Assembly: GCF_025118155.1 (NCBI RefSeq)
Contig: NW_026251390.1
Coordinates: forward strand, 248,001 to 312,000
Source of the DNA: Cokeromyces recurvatus
Lineage: Eukaryota > Mucoromycota > Mucoromycetes > Mucorales > Mucoraceae
Reading direction: 5' to 3'
DNA length: 64,000 bases
Position numbers and translations under genes: made by a program. Shown one piece after another: positions 15,275 to 24,400 of this stretch (positions are counted from its first letter, which is position 1; each line of letters opens with the position of its first letter). A model generated the notes under the pieces. The model saw only the letters and a program-made list of their open reading frames with translations. It did no database searches and was not told the DNA's origin.

Positions 15275-16251
15275 CTTTTAATAATTTTTTATTAGTCAGG
15301 TAGAAGATGCATTAGTGAATGCAACTAATTTATTCGAATCCTGGAAAAGAATTCAACAAACTGTGTCATCGCCGAGAAATCAAGAGCTTTTATGGACAGC
15401 GGATGAACTAAATTCGTCATTAGAAGCTATTGAGCTAGATATTGAAGATTTAGAAGAAGCTTTACAAGCAGCTCAACAAAACCCTTCACAATTTAATTTA
15501 ACAGTCAATGACTTGAACAATAGAAAATCGTTTTTAACTCAATCTCGAAACACTATTCATAATATGCGTAAAATAATGGCTAATCCACCCAGTAAAAAGC
15601 CATATTCTCCTAATGATCAAGTAAGCATCTTTAATATGTACTGAAGATATTTAAGACAAACTTTAATGTTTGTGCATAGTCTAGTAGTAGCTCGTATCAG
15701 GCAGCACGACAGAATGATAATAGTTTATTTATTGAAAGTCAACAACAGCATCAGATGGTATATAATAAAGCAAGAAAATAAATAGAAAATAAGGATATTG
15801 ACTTATAAGTGTATATCTATATATATAGATGATTATGCAGGATCAAGATCAACATCTAGATGCTATCGGTGGTACTTTAGTTAATTTAAAGGAGATTGCA
15901 GGAACAATGAATCGAGAAATTGACGACCAAGTCATGTAAATATTCATCAGTCCATTTCTCCATGTATGTATGTATGTAGTTAATATATTATGTAAATAGT
16001 TTATTGGATGATTTGGGAAACCAAGTAGATCGTTCTGAAGGAAAACTAAAAAGTGCAATGCGAAGAGTTACTACAATACTCAAGCAAGAAGAAGGTAAAC
16101 CACACATTGATAATTAAGAAAATAATAGCTCAACCAAACGTATACCGTATTTTTCTTTTTCTTTTTTTTTCTAGAATCAAAATCAGGTTATTGTATTTGC
16201 TGCCTTATTATTATTTTAATCATTTTATTAGTGCTGGTAATAATTATGTAA
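15189..16251 (+). CDS. TLG1: Syntaxin-6 / Tlg1-type Qc SNARE
   Basis: A SNARE of the trans-Golgi network and endosomes. Six exons (15189-15217, 15296-15620, 15680-15757, 15841-15935, 16000-16094, 16175-16251) sum to 232 codons. Seen: the family N-terminus MEDPFLIVKSQV; a syntaxin-6 N-terminal three-helix domain; a SNARE motif region with DQHLDAIGGTL and LLDDLGNQVDRSE, containing the central Q; and a C-terminal membrane anchor (CCLIIILIILLVLVIIM) at the very end. A 29 nt first exon and a CT-rich first intron precede the main domain. The length matches Tlg1/Stx6. Confidence 0.93.
15232..15258 (+). repeat. (CT)n microsatellite in syntaxin intron 1
   Basis: A dinucleotide CT run of about 27 nt is followed by TTTC repeats. 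It forms the pyrimidine-rich body of the intron. Confidence 0.9.
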
Positions 16252-16419
16252 ATGAAAAATAAAGAAGTTCCCCTTCCTCCTTTTTTTTTTTCATATAAAT
16301 ATACATGTATACATATATCACATAAAAATGCTTAGGTATAATATAGAGCAAAAAGTATACATAGTCAAGTTTTATTTATACCAATAAATATAAATGATAC
16401 TAATTTTAACTGCATAAAT

Positions 16420-17439
16420 TTATGAGCTGTCCTGGAAAATAGAAGCAGCACGAGAAAATTTGGAAGATTGTTTAATCAATCCTTCAACATCTGCAGCAGT
16501 AAGCCAGCCTTTACTCATAAAAGCAACTAGGATAGGAGAAAAATACGCTTTCGGGACGAAATTCAGAGTATGAATGCAACGTTTTTTATGTTTTTTAAAT
16601 AATTTAGCAACTTGCTCCTCGTCTGATACATGTGGATCCTTATTTGTTCCTAAATAGGCTGGGTCCATGGGGTTAAAGTTTTTAATAGGTTTAATATTGG
16701 CTTGTTTTGCTAGAATTTTACAAATTTTTGTACGATCATCTTTATGGACAAGGATTCCAACAATATTATGGAAGGGGAAAATGATATCGAGCACATCAGA
16801 GGTATCAATTCCAAGTACATGAAGACATCTTCGAATTTTGTTGCGAGAATTTCCTTTTTGACAATAAAAATAAAGAAAGTCGTATTCTGTGATATGTGAA
16901 GCAGTCAAAGTACGAGGAGCAAGAAGATGAGTAGTAGTGTTATTGCTGATAGAGTCTGTATTCCTCTCAGAAATTACAGAATGAGTAGTAGTGGATCGAT
17001 TTGCAGTATCCTTTATTGGTTCATTTACTACCCATGATCCCGTAACTTCCAAGTCAATAGGTGAGGTTTCCTGATATGAAATAGAAGTAGATTCATTAGG
17101 TGCTGTCTCACTATTTTCCTCCTCATTTAAATCAAGAAAAGAGCCACTTGTACGACTAGAAAATTGTCGTTGGTGACGTTGTTGAGTATCTGCTGAAGAA
17201 GTATAAGACTTATTTGATGAAGAAGACAACTGGATTGCGGAATATTCATCTTCAAGTCTCTTGATAGTAGCTGAAAGAATTTCGTTTCTTTCTTCGAGCT
17301 TATTGGTATAAGAACGAAGTTGTTTGTGTTTTACATCAGCTTCCGAAAATTTACAAAGCATTTTATTATGGTCACATTGGAGATAATCATAGTTGCTTTT
17401 TAATGCAAGGTATCGTTTCTCTAAATTGCTAATAGTCAT
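16420..17439 (-). CDS. Uncharacterised coiled-coil protein with conserved-looking C-terminal domain
   Basis: A single-exon gene of 339 codons; I do not recognise a named family. Seen: an N-terminal coiled coil (residues 1 to about 70, with a KLEERNEILSATIKRLEDE stretch); a Ser/Thr/Asn-rich disordered linker (about 70-180); and a compact, mixed alpha/beta C-terminal segment (about 185-335) with IRRCLHVLGIDTSDVLDIIFP, FNPMDPAYLG, KKRCIHTLNF and SKGWLTAADV. This two-part build (coiled coil plus a basic, RRM-sized domain) resembles ORF1/gag-like proteins of LINE-type retroelements. That is inference only. No reverse transcriptase, poly-A tail or target-site duplication is visible nearby, so it may be a host gene or a domesticated fragment. 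Confidence 0.6.
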   Translation of the reverse strand: MTISNLEKRYLALKSNYDYLQCDHNKMLCKFSEADVKHKQLRSYTNKLEERNEILSATIKRLEDEYSAIQLSSSSNKSYTSSADTQQRHQRQFSSRTSGSFLDLNEEENSETAPNESTSISYQETSPIDLEVTGSWVVNEPIKDTANRSTTTHSVISERNTDSISNNTTTHLLAPRTLTASHITEYDFLYFYCQKGNSRNKIRRCLHVLGIDTSDVLDIIFPFHNIVGILVHKDDRTKICKILAKQANIKPIKNFNPMDPAYLGTNKDPHVSDEEQVAKLFKKHKKRCIHTLNFVPKAYFSPILVAFMSKGWLTAADVEGLIKQSSKFSRAASIFQDSS

Positions 17440-18024
17440 ATCTACTATGATTAATTATCAAAAAGAAAAAAAAAAAAAGATAAGAATTTTTGAGAAATAA
17501 AGAAAAAGAAAAAGAGTCCTTTTCATTAACACATTTATTATATATAGAAATTTATTTATCAAAAAGATAAATATATTTTGTAAATTCTTGGTTAAATCTC
17601 GTTAATTTAATGAAGATAAATTAATTGATAGTAACAAAAGTTGCAATATTCTGTAATAAAGAGATTCAAGAACTGGCTTGTATTATTATCTTGTAATATT
17701 GCCTAACACTAATAAATATATCATGAATTACTATTTGTTAATAATAATTAATAAAAGCATTTTTTTATAAGACGCGTAAGAGATATATAACACATCTTAA
17801 AAGATATAACAGTGATAATAGATATAACATAAGAGAAATTTCATACATTATAAATGCTGATAGTGAAAAGTATATAAAGAAAGCATGTATAGTTTACGAT
17901 GATTGAGTCTTTTTTTTTTTCAGCTTGTTAATGAGAATTGTTAAGAACTTAATCACAATCGTTTCAATGCTATACCTCTTCGTAACTGGATTTTCAGGTA
18001 CAACATATATGAAAACGAATGAAA
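17440..18024. other. AT-rich region with a short signal-peptide-like open frame
   Basis: Mostly AT-rich spacer. An ATG at 17931 opens a short frame, MRIVKNLITIV then SMLYLFVTGF, that looks like a secretion signal and runs into a GGTACAAC sequence usable as a 5' splice site. It lies just upstream of the acetyltransferase pseudogene and may be its relic first exon. The link is inference. Confidence 0.35.
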
Positions 18025-18850
18025 AATAACGCCAAACCAAGTTGATGGGAAAAGATGATTAGACCATAATGCTTAGTCGATATGAACAAATATAGAGTAG
18101 GAGAATATTATGGTTCTATGGAGCCTAGTTCAATAAATATAATAAGCCTTATGATACTGTTTTCCTAATGATGACTATCTTTGATATGTTTAAAGTTTAG
18201 CTTTTGTTATTAGAGTACCTAGACATCGATCATCTATATGAATTTATTGGAAATAGTATGAGTGGCATAGAGTCATTGGCTGCAGCTTCTATGTTTCCTC
18301 ATCGTGTAGGGGGAAAAAAAAAAGGCTAGTAACTGGGTCTACTTGTGCTAAATTACATTCCTTATTCTAGTATACTTAGATACATTTGGAGACAGGCAAT
18401 TATAAACGATACCTCTATTAGAATAGGGAATTTTATTACGACAATGGTAATGGTATGAAGGTATATAGTATACATACATTTGTATAATATAACCATGTTT
18501 TTTAATGCAAACTTAGGAACATTATCCTATTCATTGTCATACAAATTCCTCAGCGAGTTGCTGAAACATGTCAGCAAATATATGAAGACGAAATTACTCA
18601 AAAAATAGAAAATTACGAATATTACTTGATCCATGGTTTATGCACTCTATTCAAATGATAATTTTAGTTGTTGGCTTTTAAACTGATGGCCTGGTTTTAG
18701 TTGAACAATAAAAGAGAAATAGCCAGCTGGTTTAATGAGAGCTGGTAATCTGTATGTTGATTATTTAGAATTAGACTCTATTTATGGTCACACTACCTAT
18801 TTAATTGACACATTGACACCAGTAGTAAAGCTATCCAAAAACCCATTTAA
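18025..18850 (+). pseudogene. Decayed homoserine/serine O-acetyltransferase (MET2/MetX-like) pseudogene
   Basis: Fragments of an alpha/beta-hydrolase acetyltransferase occur in the right order but in different frames and with stops. Fragment 1 (about 18035-18145): WEKMIRP, a stop, then LVDMNKYRV and YYGSMEPSSI. Fragment 2 (about 18142-18300): NKPYDTVF, TIFDMFKV, a stop at 18198-18200, then LLLEYLDIDHLYEFIGNSMSG and AAASMFPHRV; GNSMSG is the GxSxG nucleophile elbow. Fragment 3 (about 18300-18460): KRLVTGSTCAK, RYIWRQAIIND and, in a third frame, FYYDNGNGMK. Fragment 4 (about 18660-18830): remnants of the catalytic-Asp strand, then VDYLELDSIYGHTTYLIDT with the catalytic His. Family knowledge: this order (GxSxG, Asp, YGH) is that of MetX/MET2. 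At least four stops and several frameshifts make it nonfunctional. Confidence 0.82.
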
Positions 18851-18987
18851 TATCTCACAAATAATACCACAACAAATCCTTTTAAATAATAAATTGACTA
18901 TGTATATTTTTTTTATATGTATGCATACACATTTATATATAAAAGAGCTATAATAAAATCTGTCTTTTTTGCATGTGCGCTTTTTTT

Positions 18988-19831
18988 TTACTTAAGAGGA
19001 ACGAACTTGGAAGAGTGAGTAGCACCAATACCAGGACGACCGTGCTTGACGGGCTTGTAGGTGATGGAGAACTCACCGAGGTAGTGGCCAACCATTTCAG
19101 GCTTAATTTCAACTTGGTTGAAGGTCTTACCGTTGTAGATACCAACGATGGAACCGATCATTTCGGGAACGATGATCATGTTACGGAGATGAGTCTTGAC
19201 AACTTCGGGCTTTTCACCAGCGGGGGCGTTCTTCTTGGCAGCACGGAGCTTCTTAATGAGGCCCATAGGCTTGCGCTTAAGACCACGTTGGAATCTTCTG
19301 CGAGCACGACAGTGAACAAGTTCCATAAACTACAAAATACAAGTGATCAATTTCTACATTTATTTAATTATAACACGTATTATTAATATTTACTTGTTCA
19401 GAAGACAAATCCAAGAGTTGTTCAAGGTCAACACCACGATAGGTAAACTTACGGAAAGTTCTCTTTCTTTGAGTAGCTTGCTCGTCAGCCTAAAGAAAAA
19501 AAATCGGAAAAAAAACAATGTAAGCATTAAACCTAACCAAATAATCTCCATTCAACCAAGTACAACCAAGAATATTGAAATGTAAGGATACAATAAATTG
19601 AATTCAAAAATAAAATGCAGATGATTATATAAGCTAAATGAAATTGAGATTACTATTTTGGAGAAATAATGTAATTCATATTAACGTCGATGTTGTTCAT
19701 TTATAAATGTCTTCATATGACACATTTTGCCAAAAAAATATCCATATTTATCCATAATCATCCATTCGTTTTTTATCCTTTCATTTCATATACTTGGTTG
19801 AACTTGTTTTATAGTTTGGATACAATACCAT
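18988..19831 (-). CDS. RPS15: 40S ribosomal protein S15 (uS19)
   Basis: A small-subunit head protein of the cytosolic ribosome. Three exons: a one-codon first exon ATG (19831-19829), which is inferred; then 19489-19394 ([32 protein letters not shown]); and 19329-18988 ([16 protein letters not shown] through [12 protein letters not shown]). The total is 146 codons, the family's usual length. Landmarks are [19 protein letters not shown] and [12 protein letters not shown]. The coding part is GC-richer and more codon-biased than neighbouring genes, as expected for a highly expressed ribosomal protein. The start exon is the only ATG followed by GT in a suitable place that I found. The rest is secure. 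Confidence 0.93.
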
Positions 19832-20083
19832 GATGAGGAAAAAAAGGGAAGATTATAAGATTGTGTATTCGTCAACTTACTATATTCTCCTTTCACTACG
19901 CTAGCTTCCAGTCTCTCATTCACCCATACGCCTTACTGTTAATATGAGGAGTTATCCGGGCCGAACTTTATTGTCGCTCTTCTAATTAACAGGAAAGCCT
20001 CTTTTTTTTTTTTTTTTAGAATAGAATTTTTTTTATTTTTTGTTTTTTTTTATTGCAAACCACTAGCCTAATAATTATTAACA

Positions 20084-21372
20084 ATGAGACCCATCTTGCT
20101 TCAAGGACATACCAGATCTTTAACTCAAATTAAATATAACAGAGAAGGCGATTTGCTTTTCTCTGTTTCTAAGGATAAAGTAGCTAATGTATGGTATTCT
20201 CATAATGGTGAACGTCTTGGTACATATACTGGTCATCTTGGTGCAATCTGGACTATTGATGTCAATGGTAATAAATACTTTCGAAATAGCGATGGAACAA
20301 ATAATAATAATAAAAAGAAGAGATACACAGAATTGCAAATAACAGGATAGATTCATGGATCATAAATAATTAGATTGATCAACTGCTTTTTTGTTTATTA
20401 TTATTTGTTCCTTTTATAACCAATGTTTTTTCAAAAAAAAACCCCATATCAAAGCTCATTATTAATTATTTGTTTATTTTTTATGCTAGGTGATTCAACT
20501 TTACTTGTTACAGGTTCTGCTGATAATACTTGCAAACTTTGGGAAGTTCAAACTGGTCGTTGTTTAAAAACTTGGGAATTCGAGACTGCTGTTAAGCGTG
20601 TCGAATTTAGCCAAGATAATTCTATGATTCTATGCGTTACAGAAGAGCGTATGGGCTTCTCTGGTACAGTTACTGTTTACCCTATTAATAGCGATATTAA
20701 CGGTACCCGTAAGTATATTTTTAAATGATAAAAGATGAATGACTAAAAAAACAAAAAAAGGAAAAGGAAATACTAAATTTTTCTTTATAAGAATCTGATA
20801 CACCTATTGTTACTATTATTAATGACGGCAAAAAGGCAGTTGTTGCTGGTTGGTCTTGCTTGGATAAGTATATTATTACTGGTCATGAAGATGGTACTGT
20901 TTGCCAATGGGATTGGAAGTCAAATAAAAAGATTAACTCTATTCGTGCTCATGAAGATGTTATACATGATATGCAATTCAGCCCCGATCGTACATACTTT
21001 ATTACTGCCTCTAAAGATAAGAGCGCAAGAATTATTGATTCCCTTACTTTAGACATTAAGAAAACTTATACTGCTGATACACCTCTCAACTCAGCTTCTA
21101 TTACTCCTAAGCATCAAGAATTTGTTATCTTGGGTGGTGGTCAAGAAGCTATGAGTGTCACAACTACTTCTGCTAGACAAGGTAAATTTGAAAGTAGATT
21201 CTATCACAAGATCCTTGAAGAAGAAGTTGGACGCGTTAGAGGACATTTCGGTCCTATTAATACACTTGCTGTTCATCCTGATGGCACTAGTTATTCAAGT
21301 GGTGGTGAAGATGGTTATGTTCGTGTTCATCATTTTGATCCTGAATATTTCACCTTTAAACTCGAAATTTAA
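20084..21372 (+). CDS. TIF34: Translation initiation factor eIF3 subunit i (TIF34)
   Basis: A WD40 beta-propeller subunit of eIF3, acting in cytosolic 43S/48S assembly. Three exons (20084-20267, 20490-20708, 20792-21372) sum to 327 codons, the usual size. Seen: the signature N-terminus [23 protein letters not shown] (about 23 residues, quoted in two parts: [12 protein letters not shown] and LTQIKYN); repeats ending in [37 protein letters not shown] and ARIIDSLTL; and the conserved C-terminus [14 protein letters not shown] to FDPEYFTF. It is divergent from RPS15 with about 250 bp between starts, so two translation genes share a bidirectional promoter. Confidence 0.96.
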
Positions 21373-21465
21373 ACTTGTCATATAATATATATACAAATAG
21401 GTAGAAAATAAAATATCAAAAAGGAAAAAAAAAGTAATTTATTGCAATGTAATTTTTTATTTCTA

Positions 21466-22512
21466 TTATGGATTTGTTGATTCTATTGTTTGCTTTGTAA
21501 CAGAAATTTGTTTTTGCCTATTTAGCTGATCAATGACAGCCCGTGTTAATGAAGAATTAGCTCTTCCATGTGCCTTCAGGACTGTTTGTTGCGGTGCTGT
21601 ATTTGTTATTTGTGTGGATATATAAGTTGCAGTGTTATCATGATTATTATCATCATTAGTAGTAGTAGTAGTAGTAGTAGTAGTGATGGGACGAGTAATA
21701 TATGTTACAGGTGGTGGGGGAGGGAAATTACGATTAGGCTGGTTAAAATGAACTGCTGCCCAAAGAGGATACTGTTTTTCGATCTCTATTAATGTGTTTT
21801 CTAGTATCTTAATTCGTTCAAATACAGAAAAGGAAGGTTTTGCTATTTCGTCTATTTTAACGTTGAGATGCTCTTCTATATTATTCAATCTTTCTGTTAT
21901 ATCAGCAGAGGTGTTTACATGACTATCCTTTGTATTCGCTGTATTTGATGATGTTATTAATGAGCGAGCTAATGGACCATCCTCGTTATTCACAATATCA
22001 AACTTCATTTGAATATTTCGATTGATCTCTCTTGCATCTGTTCTTGCACAAGTCACATCAGCAGCAGCTGGATCTCGTCTATTCAAGAACTCTGTTCGAT
22101 TACTTTCATCTAATTCATTTCTTTTTGCTTGAATAAATGTATCTATGCGTTGATCAACTTCTTTTGTTGTAGCCCTTATCTGTACTTGTTCACTATTAAA
22201 TCGTTTGGCTCTTTCTCTTTCTTCCTCTTCTTCCTCTTCTTCCTTACTTGCGTATGTTCTTTTTTTAACAAGCAGATCCTCATGTTCTTTTTCATGTTTA
22301 TTTAATAGTTGTTCTTTTGCATCTATATGTTTCTCAAGTGTTTTTAAAAGTTTTTCGACAAGCGCCTCTAATGCTTCTGGTAATTTTTCTAATCGATGAC
22401 GAGATAGGACGATAAGCTCAGAATTCAGGCATTCGCTAGTTTCTACAAGTCCAATTTCTTTAAAGAAATTTGATAATTCTTTATCCCAAGTTAATGTTAG
22501 TTCATTAGACAT
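21466..22512 (-). CDS. MBIP-like protein (MAP3K12-binding inhibitory protein 1 homologue)
   Basis: A single-exon gene of 348 codons. Seen: a coiled coil with an [15 protein letters not shown] stretch; then EVDQRIDTFIQAKRNELDE; then the short, highly characteristic CARTDA motif after a Phe-Leu-Asn segment; then ITERLNNIEEHL and FERIKILENTLIEIEKQYP. In animals MBIP has the same order: coiled coil, CARTDA, and an ERLxNIExHL to RIKxLExxILExE leucine-zipper region. It is a subunit of the ATAC histone acetyltransferase complex and binds MAP3K12. The C-terminal part has a run of Thr encoded by ACT repeats (plus strand AGT, about 21655-21685). Function in this fungus is inferred only. Confidence 0.72.
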   Translation of the reverse strand: MSNELTLTWDKELSNFFKEIGLVETSECLNSELIVLSRHRLEKLPEALEALVEKLLKTLEKHIDAKEQLLNKHEKEHEDLLVKKRTYASKEEEEEEEERERAKRFNSEQVQIRATTKEVDQRIDTFIQAKRNELDESNRTEFLNRRDPAAADVTCARTDAREINRNIQMKFDIVNNEDGPLARSLITSSNTANTKDSHVNTSADITERLNNIEEHLNVKIDEIAKPSFSVFERIKILENTLIEIEKQYPLWAAVHFNQPNRNFPPPPPVTYITRPITTTTTTTTTNDDNNHDNTATYISTQITNTAPQQTVLKAHGRANSSLTRAVIDQLNRQKQISVTKQTIESTNP

Positions 22513-22952
22513 TATTTTTCTCTTTTAAATAATAAATAAATATGTATATTTGTATATGTGTGTATGCGTATGTATGTGTGCTAAACAGATATTTACTATT
22601 TATTCATATTATTTAGAAGAAAAAAAAAAAAAACTGAAAAGCAGTCATGTAGTGTATATAGTCTATAGAACAATTATGCATCAACTTGATAGAAAAAGGC
22701 CTTTTTTTTTTGCACTTACTATATCATTTATATCTGTTGTTTTTATCTGCCTATATCTTTCAAGGGAGATTTAGCTCCCTGTATTGACTATAGTTTATAA
22801 TAAGTTTGACCAAGTAATTCACAATGTATTAATCAACATAAAATGTTTCAAGTATTAATTAAACTACAAAATTAAATATGCCTTTTTTTTTTTTTTTTTT
22901 ACTTTGTAATTTGAATTTAAATAACCTGTAATAGCTTTCTGAAATAATACAA
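22513..22952. other. AT-rich intergenic spacer
   Basis: Spacer upstream of the MBIP-like gene and downstream of the phosphatase gene. It holds TATG/TGTG microsatellite sequence (22540-22580) and poly-A and poly-T runs. No gene is seen. Confidence 0.45.
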
Positions 22953-23249
22953 TTATAACCAATTTGGTCTATATTTTGGATCGTATGGGACCTGTTCATG
23001 ATCGAAAGTCTCTATAAACTATAAAATAATTATGTATGACAAATCTCATTTGCGTATCTTAATTGAGATTACCTCCTGATCAGCTAATACTTTTGTACCC
23101 GCAAATTTACGATATTCATCAAATATAGAAGTCATTGACCAGCTTTGAATCTTCCTTAAACAGCCTACTACACATCCAATACGATGCTAGTACAATAACA
23201 TTAAGTTTATACATTTTGGCATATTTCATTATAAAAAAAAATAATACGG

Positions 23250-23306
<57 letters not shown>

Positions 23307-23867
23307 TTTCCTTTCAAGCAATGAATAAGCACTTTTTTTTAAAAAAAAAAATCAATAAATATTGCACATGTTCAATGATGCCGTTTTTATTTCTCTACCT
23401 GGATGACTTCGCTTATCTAATAATTTGACAAGTGCATGTGAAATATCTTCTTGATTTACTTCTATAAATGGCTCTTTATTCCCTTCAGTTCGATAATGTA
23501 ATACTTCAATTCCTTCTACCTTTACAAAATGTTGCATTTCTGGAGGGTAATCTTCCATAGCGAAATATCTAAAGTTATTCTATTTTAGTTGATTATTGTG
23601 TGTGTGTGTGTTTTTAATTGTAATTTTAGTTTACAGTATTGTTTTTAATCCAAGTTTCCTTAAGAATGCAAAGTTTTGTTTATTAGGATGTCCAGAACGA
23701 TAAACGCCTGATGCGATCATGGCGAAATTAAGAGGCGGCACTAAAGGCATTCCAGGCCGAGTATAGCAAATAGAACATGCATCATAATTATGATTTGAAT
23801 GACGATCACGATGATACTTTTTAATGAGAACTTTATTCTCTTCCTGGTCTTTTGCAGTAGTAGGCAT
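22953..23867 (-). CDS. SIW14: Siw14-type atypical dual-specificity phosphatase
   Basis: A PFA-DSP family phosphatase; yeast Siw14 removes the beta-phosphate of inositol pyrophosphates. Five exons (23867-23635, 23568-23399, 23331-23306, 23186-23073, 23018-22953) sum to 202 codons. Seen: PPLNFAMIASGVYRSGHPN with FLRKLGLKTILYF; YRTEGNKEPF; the active site VLIHCLKGKHRIGCVVGCLRK (21 residues: the CX5R part is CLKGKHR); WSMTSIFDEYRKFAG and ETFDHEQV. The CX5R signature is split between the 26 nt third exon and the fourth exon by an intron that starts GTAAAA and contains A51. I chose the ATG at 23867 (MPTTAKDQ), because the longer upstream frame begins with low-complexity hydrophobic codons. Confidence 0.92.
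23253..23303 (-). repeat. Poly(A)51 (sense strand) in SIW14 intron 3
   Basis: The plus strand shows about 51 T in a row. On the coding strand the run follows directly after the 5' splice site (AAAG then GTAAAA...). It is the longest homopolymer in the window. Confidence 0.9.
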
Positions 23868-24400
23868 GGTATATATGATAAATATAGAAAAAAAAAAGAT
23901 TATAAAAAAGTAAACAAGCTTGTAAATTCTATTGGACAAAAAAAAAAAAGTCAATTCACTGTTAAAGAATCAAAACTTAAAATCATCATTCAAAAAGTGA
24001 AAAAAAAAAAAAAAATAAATAAACAGTTGCAAATACACTTTTTTTCTTAAAAAAAAGAAAAAGGAAGAATAGTCATTATAAGCTTTCTGAAATAACACAT
24101 GTTCTCTTTAAGAAGTACTCTAATATCCAGTTCATTAATATACTTTTATTATTATTTTTTTTTAAACTTTTTTTTTTCATTATTTTCTCGAAGAGTCTTT
24201 TTTAATAGAATGCATGACAGTAATATAACTTAAATTTTACATAAGAAAAGAGATCAGGCACATTGATTTTTCCGTGTATTTATGATGTAATTATATATGT
24301 ATTGCTTAGATATAAAACCTAGAAATAAAGTCTCCTTCTCGAAAAAAATATATATGTAATATATTCATATCTCTTTTTTATTTAATATATATATTTAACC
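23868..24400. promoter_or_regulatory. Divergent SIW14 / DGK intergenic region
   Basis: About 530 bp between two divergent starts, very AT-rich with several A8-15 and T8-10 runs. TATATA tracts lie just upstream of the kinase ATG at 24401. No specific factor site could be supported. Confidence 0.4.

Noticed and set aside
18735..18953. A 72-codon plus-strand open frame as an independent small gene
   Set aside because: It is the C-terminal remnant of the acetyltransferase pseudogene (YGHTTYLID motif).
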